From assembly GCF_009696045.1 (NCBI RefSeq), contig NZ_VUMT01000003.1:124001-188000 (forward strand): a stretch of 64,000 nt of DNA. The letters are read 5' to 3'. Shown here piece after piece: positions 15,720 through 25,133 of the stretch (positions are counted from its first letter, which is position 1; every line of letters begins with the position of its first letter). This stretch comes from Velocimicrobium porci. GTDB taxonomy: Bacteria; Bacillota; Clostridia; Lachnospirales; Lachnospiraceae. Made by a program: the position numbers and the translations under genes. The notes beneath the pieces are model-generated. The model saw only the letters and a list, made by a program, of their open reading frames with translations, did not search any database and had not been told where the DNA came from.

Positions 15720-15793
15720 ATTTATAAGCAATTATTATTATAACACATCTTGTTTATATATTACAAAGAATAGGAAATAAAGAGTATTTTTTA
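15720..15793. repeat. 74-bp direct repeat, copy 2
   Basis: 73/74 match to 14487-14560. It lies between the DUF3791 gene and the stop codon of the nitronate monooxygenase-like gene. Confidence 0.95.
15737..15766 (-). promoter_or_regulatory. Promoter in repeat copy 2, for the DUF3791/DUF3990 cassette
   Basis: Same extended -10 promoter as at 14504-14533 (TTGTAA, 18 nt, TGT-TATAAT), here pointing at the DUF3791 gene about 105 nt downstream. Confidence 0.65.
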
Positions 15794-15804
15794 CATTTTT
15801 AATT

Positions 15805-16866
15805 TTAATGTTTGCCAAAAAAACTATCCATAACTTCTTTTACCGTTTCCATTTTGTTCGCGCGATAAGCATTCGCTCCACAAAATACCATTCCTTTTTC
15901 CACATCTCCTTTTACTGCACGAATTAAAGCTTTTGTAATACAATATGGAATTTCAGCCGGATTACATTTTTTTATACACTGGTAGCACTTATCTGGTTTA
16001 TTAAACTCTTTTACAAGTAGATTTTTTAATCCTCTTGCCGGCATACCAACCGGACTTTTAACTAATTCAATTTCTTCCTTAGATGCATTTAAATATGCCT
16101 CTTTAAATTCCCTGGACGCATCACACTCATAAGTCGTAACAAATCTTGTTCCTACCTGAATCCCATCTGCTCCCAACTCTATATAATGTTCCATATCTTT
16201 TTTATCATAAATTCCACCCGCTACTACCACCGGAATTTTTATATTTTCTTTTCTTTCTAGTTTTTTTACAAAATCCAGAATCTGTCTTACCTCATTATCA
16301 TATTCATAAGAGTTTCTCTTCTCTAGTTTTTCCAGTTCATCAACAGGAAAACCTAAATGCCCTCCCGCCTGTGGTCCTTCTATTACAACAAGGTCTGGCT
16401 GCTTTTGATATTTTCTTTCCCAATACTTCGAAATTACTTGAATTGATTTTAAAGTTGATACAATTGGTGCAATTTTAACTTTACTGCCTGAAATATAGGC
16501 CGGCAACTCGGTTGGAAGACCGGCTCCCGATATGATTAAATCTATTCCCGATTCGATCGCTTTTTTTACATAGCGCTCATAAAAACGGGTTGCTACCATA
16601 ATATTTATACCAAGAATACCATCATTTGCAATTTCTCTGGCTTTCTTAATTTCTTTTTCAATGGCTTTTAAATTTGCCTCCAAAGGATTGTTTTCCCATT
16701 CCGGTTCTTTATAACCGATTTGAGCTGCCGAGATTACTCCGATTCCTCCCTCTTTTGCTACGGCTCCTGCTAAAGAAGATAAACTGATTCCAACTCCCAT
16801 TCCCCCTTGAATTAATGGTTTGCGTGCAATAAGTTCTCCAATCTTTAAAGGCTTCCATCTCTCCAT
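15805..16866 (-). CDS. Nitronate monooxygenase/FabK-like FMN oxidoreductase
   Basis: A 353-residue TIM-barrel flavoprotein of the 2-nitropropane dioxygenase/FabK superfamily. Visible family marks are P-L-I-Q-G-G-M-G-V-G-I-S-L (18-30), S-G-A-G-L-P-T, the phosphate-binding E-G-P-Q-A-G-G-H-L-G and V-V-A-G-G-I-Y-D, and G-A-D-G-I-Q-V-G-T-R-F. The C-terminus carries a Cys cluster, C-Y-Q-C-I-K-K-C...C, not found in FabK at 23882. It is the last gene of the fatty-acid operon, 91 nt after accDA with a hairpin between. A role in detoxifying nitronates or as an accessory enoyl reductase is possible; substrate not predictable. Confidence 0.85.
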   Translation of the reverse strand: MERWKPLKIGELIARKPLIQGGMGVGISLSSLAGAVAKEGGIGVISAAQIGYKEPEWENNPLEANLKAIEKEIKKAREIANDGILGINIMVATRFYERYVKKAIESGIDLIISGAGLPTELPAYISGSKVKIAPIVSTLKSIQVISKYWERKYQKQPDLVVIEGPQAGGHLGFPVDELEKLEKRNSYEYDNEVRQILDFVKKLERKENIKIPVVVAGGIYDKKDMEHYIELGADGIQVGTRFVTTYECDASREFKEAYLNASKEEIELVKSPVGMPARGLKNLLVKEFNKPDKCYQCIKKCNPAEIPYCITKALIRAVKGDVEKGMVFCGANAYRANKMETVKEVMDSFFGKH

Positions 16867-16930
16867 ATCTATACCTTCATATCGTAAAACTGTTTACGAC
16901 ACTTTTATCCTTTCTCATCTATATTAATAA

Positions 16931-16968
16931 TATTGGGGTCAAAAAATATTCTGACCCCTAATACCTAC
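16931..16968. repeat. Palindromic interspersed repeat, copy A (also hairpin at accDA end)
   Basis: GGGGTCA and TGACCCC invert around a short A/T centre, followed by TAATACCTAC. The same unit recurs at 39772-39808 with about five differences. The element covers the accDA stop codon (16958-16960) and gives a hairpin between accDA and the next gene on the minus strand. Confidence 0.75.
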
Positions 16969-18703
16969 GAAATCGATTGTATCTGTCTTTCACAAGTTCT
17001 TCTCCTGATTTTTTAGTGTATACCTGAAGAAATTTTTCAAATTGTTCACTGATTTCTTCTGCAATAAGGTCAAGTGAATTCATATTAGCGACCCCATTTT
17101 CAGAAATAATTGTTTCAATGATTCCCAAATCTTTTAAATCTTCTGCTGTAATTTTCATTAACTCTGCTGCTTCTTCTGAGCGTTTGCTATCTTTCCACAA
17201 AATTGAAGCAAATCCTTCTGGTGATAAAATAGAATATGTTGCGTTTTCAAGCATCCATACTTCATCTGCAACGGCCAATGCCAATGCTCCACCACTTCCA
17301 CCTTCTCCAATGACAATTGAAAGTATTGGAACAGTAATGCCTGCCATTTCAAACAAATTTTTTGCAATTGCTTCTCCCTGCCCTCGCTCTTCTGCTTCGA
17401 TTCCGCAAAACGCTCCCGGTGTATCTACAAAGCATATAATTGGACGCTTAAATTTTTCTGCCTGCTTCATAAGTCGAAGTGCTTTTCGATACCCTTCCGG
17501 ATAAGGCATACCAAAATTTCTTTTCATATTTTCTTTTGTACTTTTTCCTTTTTGTTGCCCAATCACAGTAACAGGAATTCCTCTATAACTTGCCACACCG
17601 CCAACAATTGCTCCATCATCTCGAAAAACCCTGTCACCATGAAGTTCATAAAAATAATCAAAGATAGTATTGATAAAGTCAAGACTTGTAGGTCGTTCTA
17701 TACTTCGTGCCATTTGAACTTTTTCCCATACACCTTTTTGATTAATCACTTTTCTGTATTCCAAATCGTTATACTCTGTCTTTGTCTCATTTTCTAATTC
17801 CATCTTTTCCTTACTTTGATGAAAACGAATTAGACGCCCTAATGTGGCAACCATATCTTCCCGCTTAACAATGTTGTCAATCAAACCATGCTTCAATAAA
17901 AATTCAGAACGCTGAAAGCCTTCCGGCAGCCTCTGCCCGATCGTCTGTTCAATTACTCTCGGACCAGCAAAACCAACTAAAGCACCCGGTTCTGCTAATA
18001 TAACATCACCAAGCATAGCAAAACTTGCAGTTACTCCGCCTGTTGTGGGATCTGTTAAAACAGAAATATATAACAGTCCTTCCTCACTGTGTCTTTTTAA
18101 AGCAGCACTTATTTTTGCCATCTGCATTAAGGAAACAATTCCTTCCTGCATTCTGGCTCCTCCAGAGCAAGTAAATAAAATGACCGGTATCTTTTCGTTT
18201 GTAGCCCGCTCTACTGCTCTTGTAATTTTTTCTCCGACTACTTCCCCCATACTAGCCATTAGAAAACGAGTATCCATTACGCCAATTACTACCGGTTCTC
18301 CCTGAATTAAAGCCTTTCCTGTAATGACAGCCTCATCCAAATTGGTATGTCTTTTTAAGTGCAATACTTTTTCCTCATAGCCCGGAAAATCAAGCGGATT
18401 TTCTAAATGAATTCCCTGATCCCATTCTTCAAAAGAATTATCATCTGTAATCATACTAATTCGGGTTTTCGCATTAATACGGAAATAACCACTACATTTC
18501 GGACAAACATAAGCATTTTCAATCAAGTCCTCTGTATATATCATCTCTCCACAAACATTACATTTTGTCCACATTCCTTCTGGTATTGACGGCTCTTTTT
18601 CCACATTTTGTCCACGATTTATCTGGTTTGTTTTTTCTGCTTCTTCTTTTCCTATATCAACTCTGATATAAGTTGTTTTCTTAAACATATCCCGAAACAC
18701 CAT
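16958..18703 (-). CDS. accDA: Acetyl-CoA carboxylase carboxyltransferase, fused beta and alpha subunits
   Basis: Transfers the carboxyl group from biotin to acetyl-CoA to give malonyl-CoA. This 581-residue protein joins two normally separate subunits. Residues ~43-295 are AccD, with the zinc ribbon Cys48, Cys51, Cys67, Cys70 and the oxyanion-forming G-G-A-R-M at 181-185. Residues ~322-580 are AccA ([22 protein letters not shown]). The AccA half lacks the ~60-residue N-terminal helical part usual in stand-alone AccA; a short charged linker (about 297-320) takes its place. GAGGAG precedes the ATG. It follows accC by 20 nt in the operon. Confidence 0.95.
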   Translation of the reverse strand: MVFRDMFKKTTYIRVDIGKEEAEKTNQINRGQNVEKEPSIPEGMWTKCNVCGEMIYTEDLIENAYVCPKCSGYFRINAKTRISMITDDNSFEEWDQGIHLENPLDFPGYEEKVLHLKRHTNLDEAVITGKALIQGEPVVIGVMDTRFLMASMGEVVGEKITRAVERATNEKIPVILFTCSGGARMQEGIVSLMQMAKISAALKRHSEEGLLYISVLTDPTTGGVTASFAMLGDVILAEPGALVGFAGPRVIEQTIGQRLPEGFQRSEFLLKHGLIDNIVKREDMVATLGRLIRFHQSKEKMELENETKTEYNDLEYRKVINQKGVWEKVQMARSIERPTSLDFINTIFDYFYELHGDRVFRDDGAIVGGVASYRGIPVTVIGQQKGKSTKENMKRNFGMPYPEGYRKALRLMKQAEKFKRPIICFVDTPGAFCGIEAEERGQGEAIAKNLFEMAGITVPILSIVIGEGGSGGALALAVADEVWMLENATYSILSPEGFASILWKDSKRSEEAAELMKITAEDLKDLGIIETIISENGVANMNSLDLIAEEISEQFEKFLQVYTKKSGEELVKDRYNRFRRY

Positions 18704-18723
18704 GCTTACTCCTCGTTTCTTTT

Positions 18724-20067
18724 TTACTGCTCAAAATAGTCCTGAATAAAATGGGTGTTAATATCGCCCTTTTTAAATTTTTCATGATTAAAAATTTCAT
18801 ATTGAAAATTCAGATTTGTTTTTGTTCCTCCAATAATAACCTCACCTAACACACTAATCATCTTTTGAATTGCAGATATTCTATCCTTATCGTGTACAAC
18901 CACTTTTAATAACATAGAATCGTAAAACGGAGGAATTTTATAATTCTGATACACTGCCGTATCAACTCTGACTCCATTTCCCCCTGGAATATGAAGGCTC
19001 TCTATCGTACCGGGACAAGGCATAAAATGACAGGCAGGATCTTCTGCATTGATGCGACACTCAATCGCGTGTCCTGTAATTGTAATATCATTTTGTGTAA
19101 ATGGGAGCTCTTTTCCTTCTGCAATCTCAATCTGTGTCTTGACTAAATCAATTCCTGTTACAAATTCTGTTATCGGATGCTCTACCTGAATCCTTGTATT
19201 CATTTCCATAAAATAAAAATTTTTATCTTTGTCTAACAGAAATTCAATTGTACCTGCATTTTCATACCCAACTGTCTTTGCCGCCAAAATAGCCATATCT
19301 CCCATTTTTTTTCTCAAATTCTCGTCCATTGCTACAGATGGAGATTCCTCAATTAACTTTTGATGTCTTCTCTGAATGGAACAATCCCGTTCTCCCAGAT
19401 GCACAACATTCCCATACTGATCTGCAAGAATTTGAAACTCAATATGTCTTGGATTTACAATGTATTTTTCAATATACATTGTATTGTCTCCAAATGAACC
19501 AATTGATTCCATCTGGGCAGTTTCAAACTGGGACGTAAACTCTTCTTCACGTTCCACAATTCTCATTCCCTTTCCACCGCCTCCCAAAGAAGCTTTTATA
19601 ATAACAGGATATCCTATTTTATCTGCTAATTTTTTTCCTTCTTCTGCGGTAACAACCGGTTCCTTTGTACCGGGAACAACCGGAATGGAAGCTTTCATCA
19701 TCGTTTTTCTCGCCTCGGCTTTATTTCCCATTTTGTGAATAATGGAAGAAGAGGGACCAATAAATTTAATATTACACTTTTCACACATCTCAACAAATTT
19801 GGCATTTTCCGACAAAAACCCAAAGCCCGGATGAATTGCATCTGCTTTTACGGCAATTGTTGCACTCAAGATTCGTTCCATATTCAAATAGCTATCTGAT
19901 GATGCTGAAGCTCCAATGCATATACTTTCATCAGCAAGCTGTGTATGCAGTGCTTCCTTATCTGCTTCCGAATAGACAGCTACTGACTTAATTCCAAGCT
20001 CCCTGCATGCTCTGATAATTCTGACTGCAATTTCTCCACGATTTGCAACTAAAATTTTTTTAAACAC
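18724..20067 (-). CDS. accC: Biotin carboxylase, acetyl-CoA carboxylase subunit
   Basis: Carboxylates biotin on BCCP with ATP and bicarbonate. The 447-residue ATP-grasp protein begins [20 protein letters not shown] and shows the ATP-binding glycine loop [12 protein letters not shown], the [12 protein letters not shown] signature, and [12 protein letters not shown] near the active site. It lies between fabZ (19 nt) and accDA (20 nt) on one transcript with accB two genes upstream, so all carboxylase parts are made together. Confidence 0.97.
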   Translation of the reverse strand: MFKKILVANRGEIAVRIIRACRELGIKSVAVYSEADKEALHTQLADESICIGASASSDSYLNMERILSATIAVKADAIHPGFGFLSENAKFVEMCEKCNIKFIGPSSSIIHKMGNKAEARKTMMKASIPVVPGTKEPVVTAEEGKKLADKIGYPVIIKASLGGGGKGMRIVEREEEFTSQFETAQMESIGSFGDNTMYIEKYIVNPRHIEFQILADQYGNVVHLGERDCSIQRRHQKLIEESPSVAMDENLRKKMGDMAILAAKTVGYENAGTIEFLLDKDKNFYFMEMNTRIQVEHPITEFVTGIDLVKTQIEIAEGKELPFTQNDITITGHAIECRINAEDPACHFMPCPGTIESLHIPGGNGVRVDTAVYQNYKIPPFYDSMLLKVVVHDKDRISAIQKMISVLGEVIIGGTKTNLNFQYEIFNHEKFKKGDINTHFIQDYFEQ

Positions 20068-20086
20068 AATCCTTTTCTCCTATTAA

Positions 20087-20521
20087 CTACCCAACTACAA
20101 AAGTCAGTTCTGCTGATACTGCAATTTCTCCATCAACGGTTGCAACCGCTCTTCCAACTCCTATGGAACCTTTTTGTTTCACAATTTGGCAGTCCAATTT
20201 TAGCGTATCCCCGGGAACAACTTTTCTTTTAAATCTCGCCTGATTAATACCACCAAAATAAGCAGTTTTCCCTTTATTTTCCTTCTTGCTTAAAATTGCT
20301 ACGGCTCCCGTCTGTGCCAATGCCTCAATTTGAAGTACCCCAGGCATTACCGGTTCTTCTGGAAAATGCCCCAAAAAATAAGGTTCATTATAAGTAATGC
20401 TTTTATAACCAATTGCCTTCACTCCCGGTTCCAATTCCTCTACACGGTCAATTAAAAGAAACGGATGCCGATGCGGAATAATTTCCTCAATTTCTTTTAT
20501 TGTTAACATATTGTTTCCCAT
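20087..20521 (-). CDS. fabZ: 3-hydroxyacyl-ACP dehydratase
   Basis: Dehydrates 3-hydroxyacyl-ACP in FAS II. The 144-residue hot-dog protein shows the catalytic block [12 protein letters not shown] with the His and, in the next helix, Glu (Q-I-E-A-L-A-Q-T-G). AAAGGAATC precedes the ATG at 20521; a second in-frame ATG four codons later is possible. No FabA, FabM or FabN is in the operon, so how unsaturated chains are made is not shown here. Confidence 0.96.
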   Translation of the reverse strand: MGNNMLTIKEIEEIIPHRHPFLLIDRVEELEPGVKAIGYKSITYNEPYFLGHFPEEPVMPGVLQIEALAQTGAVAILSKKENKGKTAYFGGINQARFKRKVVPGDTLKLDCQIVKQKGSIGVGRAVATVDGEIAVSAELTFVVG

Positions 20522-20543
20522 GATTCCTTTCTCGTTAATATCT

Positions 20544-20960
20544 CTAACTTATTACAAACAACGGCTGACCATATTCAACAACAGCTTCATTTTCCACTAA
20601 TACATCTGTCACAATTCCATCATATTCGGCTTCAATCTCATTCATTAATTTCATTGCTTCAATAATAGCAATTGTCTGTCCTTTTTCCACCTTATCACCA
20701 ACCTTAACAAATGGTTCTGCACTCGGAGAAGGAGAATCATAAAATGTCCCTACAAGTGGAGATGTAATTGTGATACCATTTTTTTCCTGTTTAGGCTTTA
20801 ACTCACTTTTCTTTTCCGTATCTGTATTGAAATCATTTTCTAAAATGGATAGATTTTTAGCTTTTAATGTTAATTTGAGATTACCTTCTTCTAATGAAAA
20901 TTCACTCAAAGAAGATTTTGAAACTGCAGTTATCAAATCTGTTATCTCTTTTAATTCCAT
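20544..20960 (-). CDS. accB: Biotin carboxyl carrier protein
   Basis: The 138-residue biotin carrier of acetyl-CoA carboxylase. The biotin attachment site E-A-M-K-L-M (Lys at about 101) sits in the C-terminal biotinyl domain, which starts near I-T-S-P-L-V-G-T-F and ends E-Y-G-Q-P-L-F-V-I. The N-terminal helix and a charged linker (about 40-62) are typical of AccB. It is 9 nt from fabF and 22 nt from fabZ in the operon. Confidence 0.96.
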   Translation of the reverse strand: MELKEITDLITAVSKSSLSEFSLEEGNLKLTLKAKNLSILENDFNTDTEKKSELKPKQEKNGITITSPLVGTFYDSPSPSAEPFVKVGDKVEKGQTIAIIEAMKLMNEIEAEYDGIVTDVLVENEAVVEYGQPLFVIS

Positions 20961-20969
20961 TTTTCTCTC

Positions 20970-22208
20970 CTAACTTTCTCCATTTCGTTTTATTACGATG
21001 CTTGCATTATGCCCACCAAAACCAAGTGAATTACTGATGCAGTAATTTACAGGCATTGATATTCCATTTCCTTTTACATAATCCAAATCCATTTCTTCCT
21101 CGGATTCTTTAAGTCCGACATTAGAATGAACATATCCTTCCTCCATGGACTTTATACAGGTAATCAATTCAACAGCTCCTGCCGCACCAAGTAAATGTCC
21201 TACCATTGACTTTGTGGAACTTACCTTCACTTGATTTGCATAATTGCCAAATGCTAACTTAATTGCTCTTGTTTCAAACAAATCATTATATTTCGTGCTT
21301 GTTCCATGGGCATTAATATAATCAATTTGTTCCGGACGAACCCCTGCTTCTTCCATCGCAAGACTCATTGCTTTTGCCGCACCTTTGCCATCTTCTGCCG
21401 GCGATGTAATGTGATAAGCATCGCTTGTACATCCATACCCTACAATTTCCGCAAGTATTTTGGCACCTCTTTTTTTCGCGTGCTCCAGCGATTCAAGTAC
21501 AACAATTCCTGCACCTTCTCCAATTACAAATCCTGACCTCTCCTTATCAAATGGAATTGACGCCCTTTCTTTCTGCTCTGAAGTCGTAAGTGCTGTTAAT
21601 GCCGAGAATCCGCCTACACCAATTGGCGTAATTGCACTCTCCGCACCTCCCGCAATCATAACATCTGCTTCCCCATGTTGAATTGTCCTGTAAGCTTCTC
21701 CAATCGAATTTGTCCCGGTTGCGCAGGCAGTAACCACATTTATGCTTTTTCCCTTTAAGCCATAAATAATCGATACATTTCCCGCAGCCATGTTGGTAAT
21801 CATTAATGGAACTAAAAGGGGATTGATTCTCGCCGGTCCCTTTGCCAGCAACTTTTTGTGTTCTCGTTCCATTACATCAAGACTTCCAATACCAGAACCA
21901 ATTGAAGTACCAATCCTATATGGATCTTCCTGTTTCATATTAAGACCTGCCTGTTCGATTGCCTCTTTTGTCGCTGCCACAGCATACTGACAAAATAGTT
22001 CCATCCTTCTTGCAGATTTAAAATCCATATAATTCTTTGGGTCAAAATTTTTTACTTCTGCAGCTAACTTTACTTTATATTGACTAGTATCAAATTTTGT
22101 TATTTGATCAATACCAATTTTGTTTTCTCTGATACTTTTCCAAAATTTGGATACATCCAATCCAATTGGCGTAATTGCCCCCATTCCCGTCACAACAACT
22201 CGTTCCAT
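20970..22208 (-). CDS. fabF: Beta-ketoacyl-ACP synthase II
   Basis: Condenses malonyl-ACP with acyl-ACP during chain elongation. The 412-residue thiolase-fold protein begins MERVVVTGMGAITPIGLDV and carries the Cys-His-His triad: V-T-A-C-A-T-G-T-N, N-A-H-G-T-S-T, and V-G-H-L-L-G-A-A-G. Length and motifs match FabF rather than FabB. It lies 11 nt after fabG in the operon. Confidence 0.97.
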   Translation of the reverse strand: MERVVVTGMGAITPIGLDVSKFWKSIRENKIGIDQITKFDTSQYKVKLAAEVKNFDPKNYMDFKSARRMELFCQYAVAATKEAIEQAGLNMKQEDPYRIGTSIGSGIGSLDVMEREHKKLLAKGPARINPLLVPLMITNMAAGNVSIIYGLKGKSINVVTACATGTNSIGEAYRTIQHGEADVMIAGGAESAITPIGVGGFSALTALTTSEQKERASIPFDKERSGFVIGEGAGIVVLESLEHAKKRGAKILAEIVGYGCTSDAYHITSPAEDGKGAAKAMSLAMEEAGVRPEQIDYINAHGTSTKYNDLFETRAIKLAFGNYANQVKVSSTKSMVGHLLGAAGAVELITCIKSMEEGYVHSNVGLKESEEEMDLDYVKGNGISMPVNYCISNSLGFGGHNASIVIKRNGES

Positions 22209-22219
22209 AATGCCTCCTT

Positions 22220-22957
22220 TTATGCCATACCACCATTAATTCCAAGCACCTGACCTGTAATATAATCCGCTTTCTTAGAAGCTAAAAATACACATGCCTC
22301 TGCAATATCCTCCGGTTTACCAATCCGTTTCATAGGAATTGTTTCTAATATTCTTTCCTTAATTGCTTCTGGAAGCTGCTTTGTCATATCAGTATCAATA
22401 TATCCCGGTGCAATTGCATTTACAGTAACCTGTCTTGATCCTAATTCCTTTGCCAAGGATTTTGTAAAACCAATAATTCCGGCTTTTGAAGCAGAGTAAT
22501 TGACCTGTCCTGCATTTCCAACAACCCCTACAACAGAAGACATATTAATAATACGCCCTGACCGTTGTTTCATCATTTGTTTCGAAGCATACTTTGCACA
22601 AAAGAATGTCCCTTTCAGATTAATGTCCATGACTGATTGAAACTCTTCTTCTGACATTTTTAAAATTAATCCGTCTTTTGTAATTCCTGCATTATTTACT
22701 AGAATATCAATGGTTCCATATTCTTTTTGAATAAAATCAAACATCTCTTTCACAGAAGTTTCATCCGATACATTGCAGGCATAAATTTCCGCATTGCCCC
22801 CATGTTGTTCTATCTCTTTCTTTACTCCCAATGCCTTTTCCTGATTGCCATTATAGTTAATAATAACTTTTGCTCCCTCTCTTGCAAAAGAAAGAGCGAT
22901 TGCTCTCCCTATACCACGACTTGCTCCTGTAACTAAAGCAACTTTTCCCTGCAACAT
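22220..22957 (-). CDS. fabG: 3-oxoacyl-ACP reductase
   Basis: NADPH-dependent reduction of 3-oxoacyl-ACP. The 245-residue SDR protein has the cofactor loop T-G-A-S-R-G-I-G (10-17), N-N-A-G, and the S-Y-K catalytic set (M-S-S-V and Y-S-A-S-K). Its start overlaps the end of fabD by 25 nt, indicating coupled translation. Confidence 0.97.
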   Translation of the reverse strand: MLQGKVALVTGASRGIGRAIALSFAREGAKVIINYNGNQEKALGVKKEIEQHGGNAEIYACNVSDETSVKEMFDFIQKEYGTIDILVNNAGITKDGLILKMSEEEFQSVMDINLKGTFFCAKYASKQMMKQRSGRIINMSSVVGVVGNAGQVNYSASKAGIIGFTKSLAKELGSRQVTVNAIAPGYIDTDMTKQLPEAIKERILETIPMKRIGKPEDIAEACVFLASKKADYITGQVLGINGGMA

Positions 22958-23889
22958 ACTCCTGCCTCCTTTAACTCTTTAAATACCTGATTCATATCAG
23001 AAATGGTTTCAATATGATAAGCCTTTACATCACGATTTATTTTTTTCATAAAACCAGTCAATGTTTTACCTGGTCCAATTTCAATAAAAACCTCTGCTCC
23101 CCATTGAATCATCCTCTCAACCGACTGTTTCCAGCGAACGGAAGAATATACCTGTTGTTTTAACAAATCTTTTACCTCTTTTTCATCTGTAACAAGATTT
23201 GCTGTCACATTACTGACATAAGGAACTTTAATCGAATTCACTACAATAGGCTCCAGTTCTTCTCCTAATTTATCGCCTGCTCCTTTGAGAAGCTTAGAAT
23301 GAAATGGTCCGCTGACATTCAATGAAATTACTCTCTTCGCACCGGCAAGTAAAAGTTTTTCTTTTGCCCGTTCTACTGCCTTTACTTCACCTGATATTAC
23401 AACCTGCCCCGGACAATTATAATTTGCAATTTGAACTACTCCGTCTATTTTGGTAAGTTCCTGCTCTGTCGCTTTCTCAGAAAGCCCAAGTACTGCTGCC
23501 ATAGTACCAATTCCAACAGGTACTGCCTGTTGCATGTAAACACCTCGTTTTCGTACAAGTCGACAAGCAGCTTCAAAAGAAATAACAGAGGATGCCAATA
23601 GGGCATTATATTCACCAAGACTTAAGCCCGCATGAATCGAGGCTTCCAGCCCCTGTTCTCTAACAGCCTGTAATATCGCATGCGAAGTTACCATCATTGC
23701 AATCTGTGTATATTCTGTCAATGATAACTGGCTGTTTTCCTCAAAACAAAGTGATTTTATATCTAAGCCCGTAAGTCGCCCCGCTTCCTCATAAACATTT
23801 CGACTAACATCAAATTGTTCATAAAAATCTCTTCCCATTCCAAAATACTGTGCTCCCTGACCAGGAAAAATAAATGCTATTTTATTCAT
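22933..23889 (-). CDS. fabD: Malonyl-CoA:ACP transacylase
   Basis: Moves malonyl groups from CoA to ACP. The 318-residue protein starts MNKIAFIFPGQGAQYFGMG and has the nucleophile elbow G-L-S-L-G-E-Y (Ser at about 94) and the catalytic His in S-G-P-F-H-S. It overlaps fabK by 8 nt and fabG by 25 nt. Confidence 0.96.
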   Translation of the reverse strand: MNKIAFIFPGQGAQYFGMGRDFYEQFDVSRNVYEEAGRLTGLDIKSLCFEENSQLSLTEYTQIAMMVTSHAILQAVREQGLEASIHAGLSLGEYNALLASSVISFEAACRLVRKRGVYMQQAVPVGIGTMAAVLGLSEKATEQELTKIDGVVQIANYNCPGQVVISGEVKAVERAKEKLLLAGAKRVISLNVSGPFHSKLLKGAGDKLGEELEPIVVNSIKVPYVSNVTANLVTDEKEVKDLLKQQVYSSVRWKQSVERMIQWGAEVFIEIGPGKTLTGFMKKINRDVKAYHIETISDMNQVFKELKEAGVCCREKLL

Positions 23890-24832
23890 AGGAACTTCCT
23901 TTCCAGTAATCTGTTTTCAACAGCCGATTTGCTTCACTCATAATCTCCTCTATAATCTCATTGCAAGTCTGCTCTTTCTTTATCAAACCTGCAATCTGAC
24001 CTGCCATAACAGTTCCATTCTTCACATCACCATCTACAACCGCATTACGAAGGGAACCTAACGTAAGAAGCTCTAATTCCTCAAAACTAGCTCCGGCCTC
24101 TTCTTTCTTTCTATACTCCTTTGTCATCTGGTTTCTTAAAGAACGAATCGGATGACCATGAGAACGACCTGTTACAGCAGAATCAATATCTTTCGCATTC
24201 AAAATTCGTTGTTTATAATTTTCATGGCAAATCGATTCTTTTGCCACAACAAAACGTGTTCCCATCTGTACCGCTTCTGCTCCCAGCATAAATGCTGCAG
24301 CAAAACCTCTTCCATCACCAATTCCTCCTGCTGCAATTACTGGTATTTCAACTGCATCTACAATTTGAGGAACTAAAGTCATTGTAGTCTGTTCTCCGAT
24401 ATGTCCGCCTGATTCCATACCTTCTGCCACTACCGCATCGGCACCATAACGTTCCATCCGTTTTGCCAATGCCACACTAGCGACAACAGGAATTACTTTA
24501 ACACCGGCCCGTTTCCATTTATTCATATATTTCTCCGGATTGCCGGCTCCTGTCGTCACAATTTTAACCCCTTCCTCTACAATTACATCGGATACTTCAT
24601 CTGCATGAGGGCTTAGCAACATGACATTAACACCAACTGGTTTATCTGTACGCAATTTTGCTCTTCTTATTTCATTTCTAACAACTTCAGCAGGTGCATT
24701 TGCACCTCCAATTAACCCAAGTGCTCCCGCTTCTGACACAGCTGCTGCCAAATTCGCTTCTGCAACCCATGCCATACCACCTTGAATGACCGGATATTTA
24801 ATTCCTAATAATTCTGTTATCCTAGTTTTCAT
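23882..24832 (-). CDS. fabK: Enoyl-ACP reductase II (FMN)
   Basis: Last reductive step of each FAS II cycle, using FMN. The 316-residue TIM-barrel protein begins MKTRITELLGIKYPVIQGGM; this start (24832) follows AAGGA by about 9 nt, whereas the ATG at 24853 touches the acpP stop codon without a ribosome site. Marks are G-A-G-N-P-E-K, E-G-M-E-S-G-G-H-I-G and A-A-G-G-I-G-D-G-R-G. It replaces FabI, which is absent here, so the organism should be less sensitive to triclosan by family precedent. Confidence 0.94.
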   Translation of the reverse strand: MKTRITELLGIKYPVIQGGMAWVAEANLAAAVSEAGALGLIGGANAPAEVVRNEIRRAKLRTDKPVGVNVMLLSPHADEVSDVIVEEGVKIVTTGAGNPEKYMNKWKRAGVKVIPVVASVALAKRMERYGADAVVAEGMESGGHIGEQTTMTLVPQIVDAVEIPVIAAGGIGDGRGFAAAFMLGAEAVQMGTRFVVAKESICHENYKQRILNAKDIDSAVTGRSHGHPIRSLRNQMTKEYRKKEEAGASFEELELLTLGSLRNAVVDGDVKNGTVMAGQIAGLIKKEQTCNEIIEEIMSEANRLLKTDYWKGSSYE

Positions 24833-24853
24833 TTTAGACTTTCCTTCATCCAA

Positions 24854-25084
24854 TTACTCTATGCCTTTTTCTTTTAGATAAATAAGTACATCACCTACTG
24901 TTTTCATTTCCTCTAAATCTTCCGATGGTATTTCCACCGAATACTCCTCTTCTAATGCCATTACCAATTCAAATAAATCTAAAGAGTCTGCTCCCAAATC
25001 ATTTTGGAACGAAGAATTTTCTGTAACCTCATCTGTTTCAACTCCTAATTGATTTGCTACTAATTCTTTCATTTTTTCTAACAT
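24854..25084 (-). CDS. acpP: Acyl carrier protein
   Basis: A 76-residue acidic carrier with the phosphopantetheine site D-L-G-A-D-S-L-D-L (Ser at about 36). It carries growing acyl chains between the Fab enzymes. It sits between fabH (49 nt) and fabK, whose coding start overlaps nothing but follows 21 nt later. Confidence 0.96.
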   Translation of the reverse strand: MLEKMKELVANQLGVETDEVTENSSFQNDLGADSLDLFELVMALEEEYSVEIPSEDLEEMKTVGDVLIYLKEKGIE

Positions 25085-25133
25085 AATTAATCTCCTTTTT
25101 GTTTTCTTAGTTCTTATTTTTTATATGTTTTAT

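Noticed and set aside
10096-15793. Complete prophage or insertion sequence around the holin and the repeats
   Set aside because: No integrase, transposase, terminase, capsid or terminal inverted repeats are visible; only the holin is phage-type.
16146-16478. 110-codon plus-strand frame inside the nitronate monooxygenase-like gene
   Set aside because: Antisense shadow; no start signal, Pro/Leu/Phe-rich pattern typical of complements of Lys/Glu-rich coding sequence.
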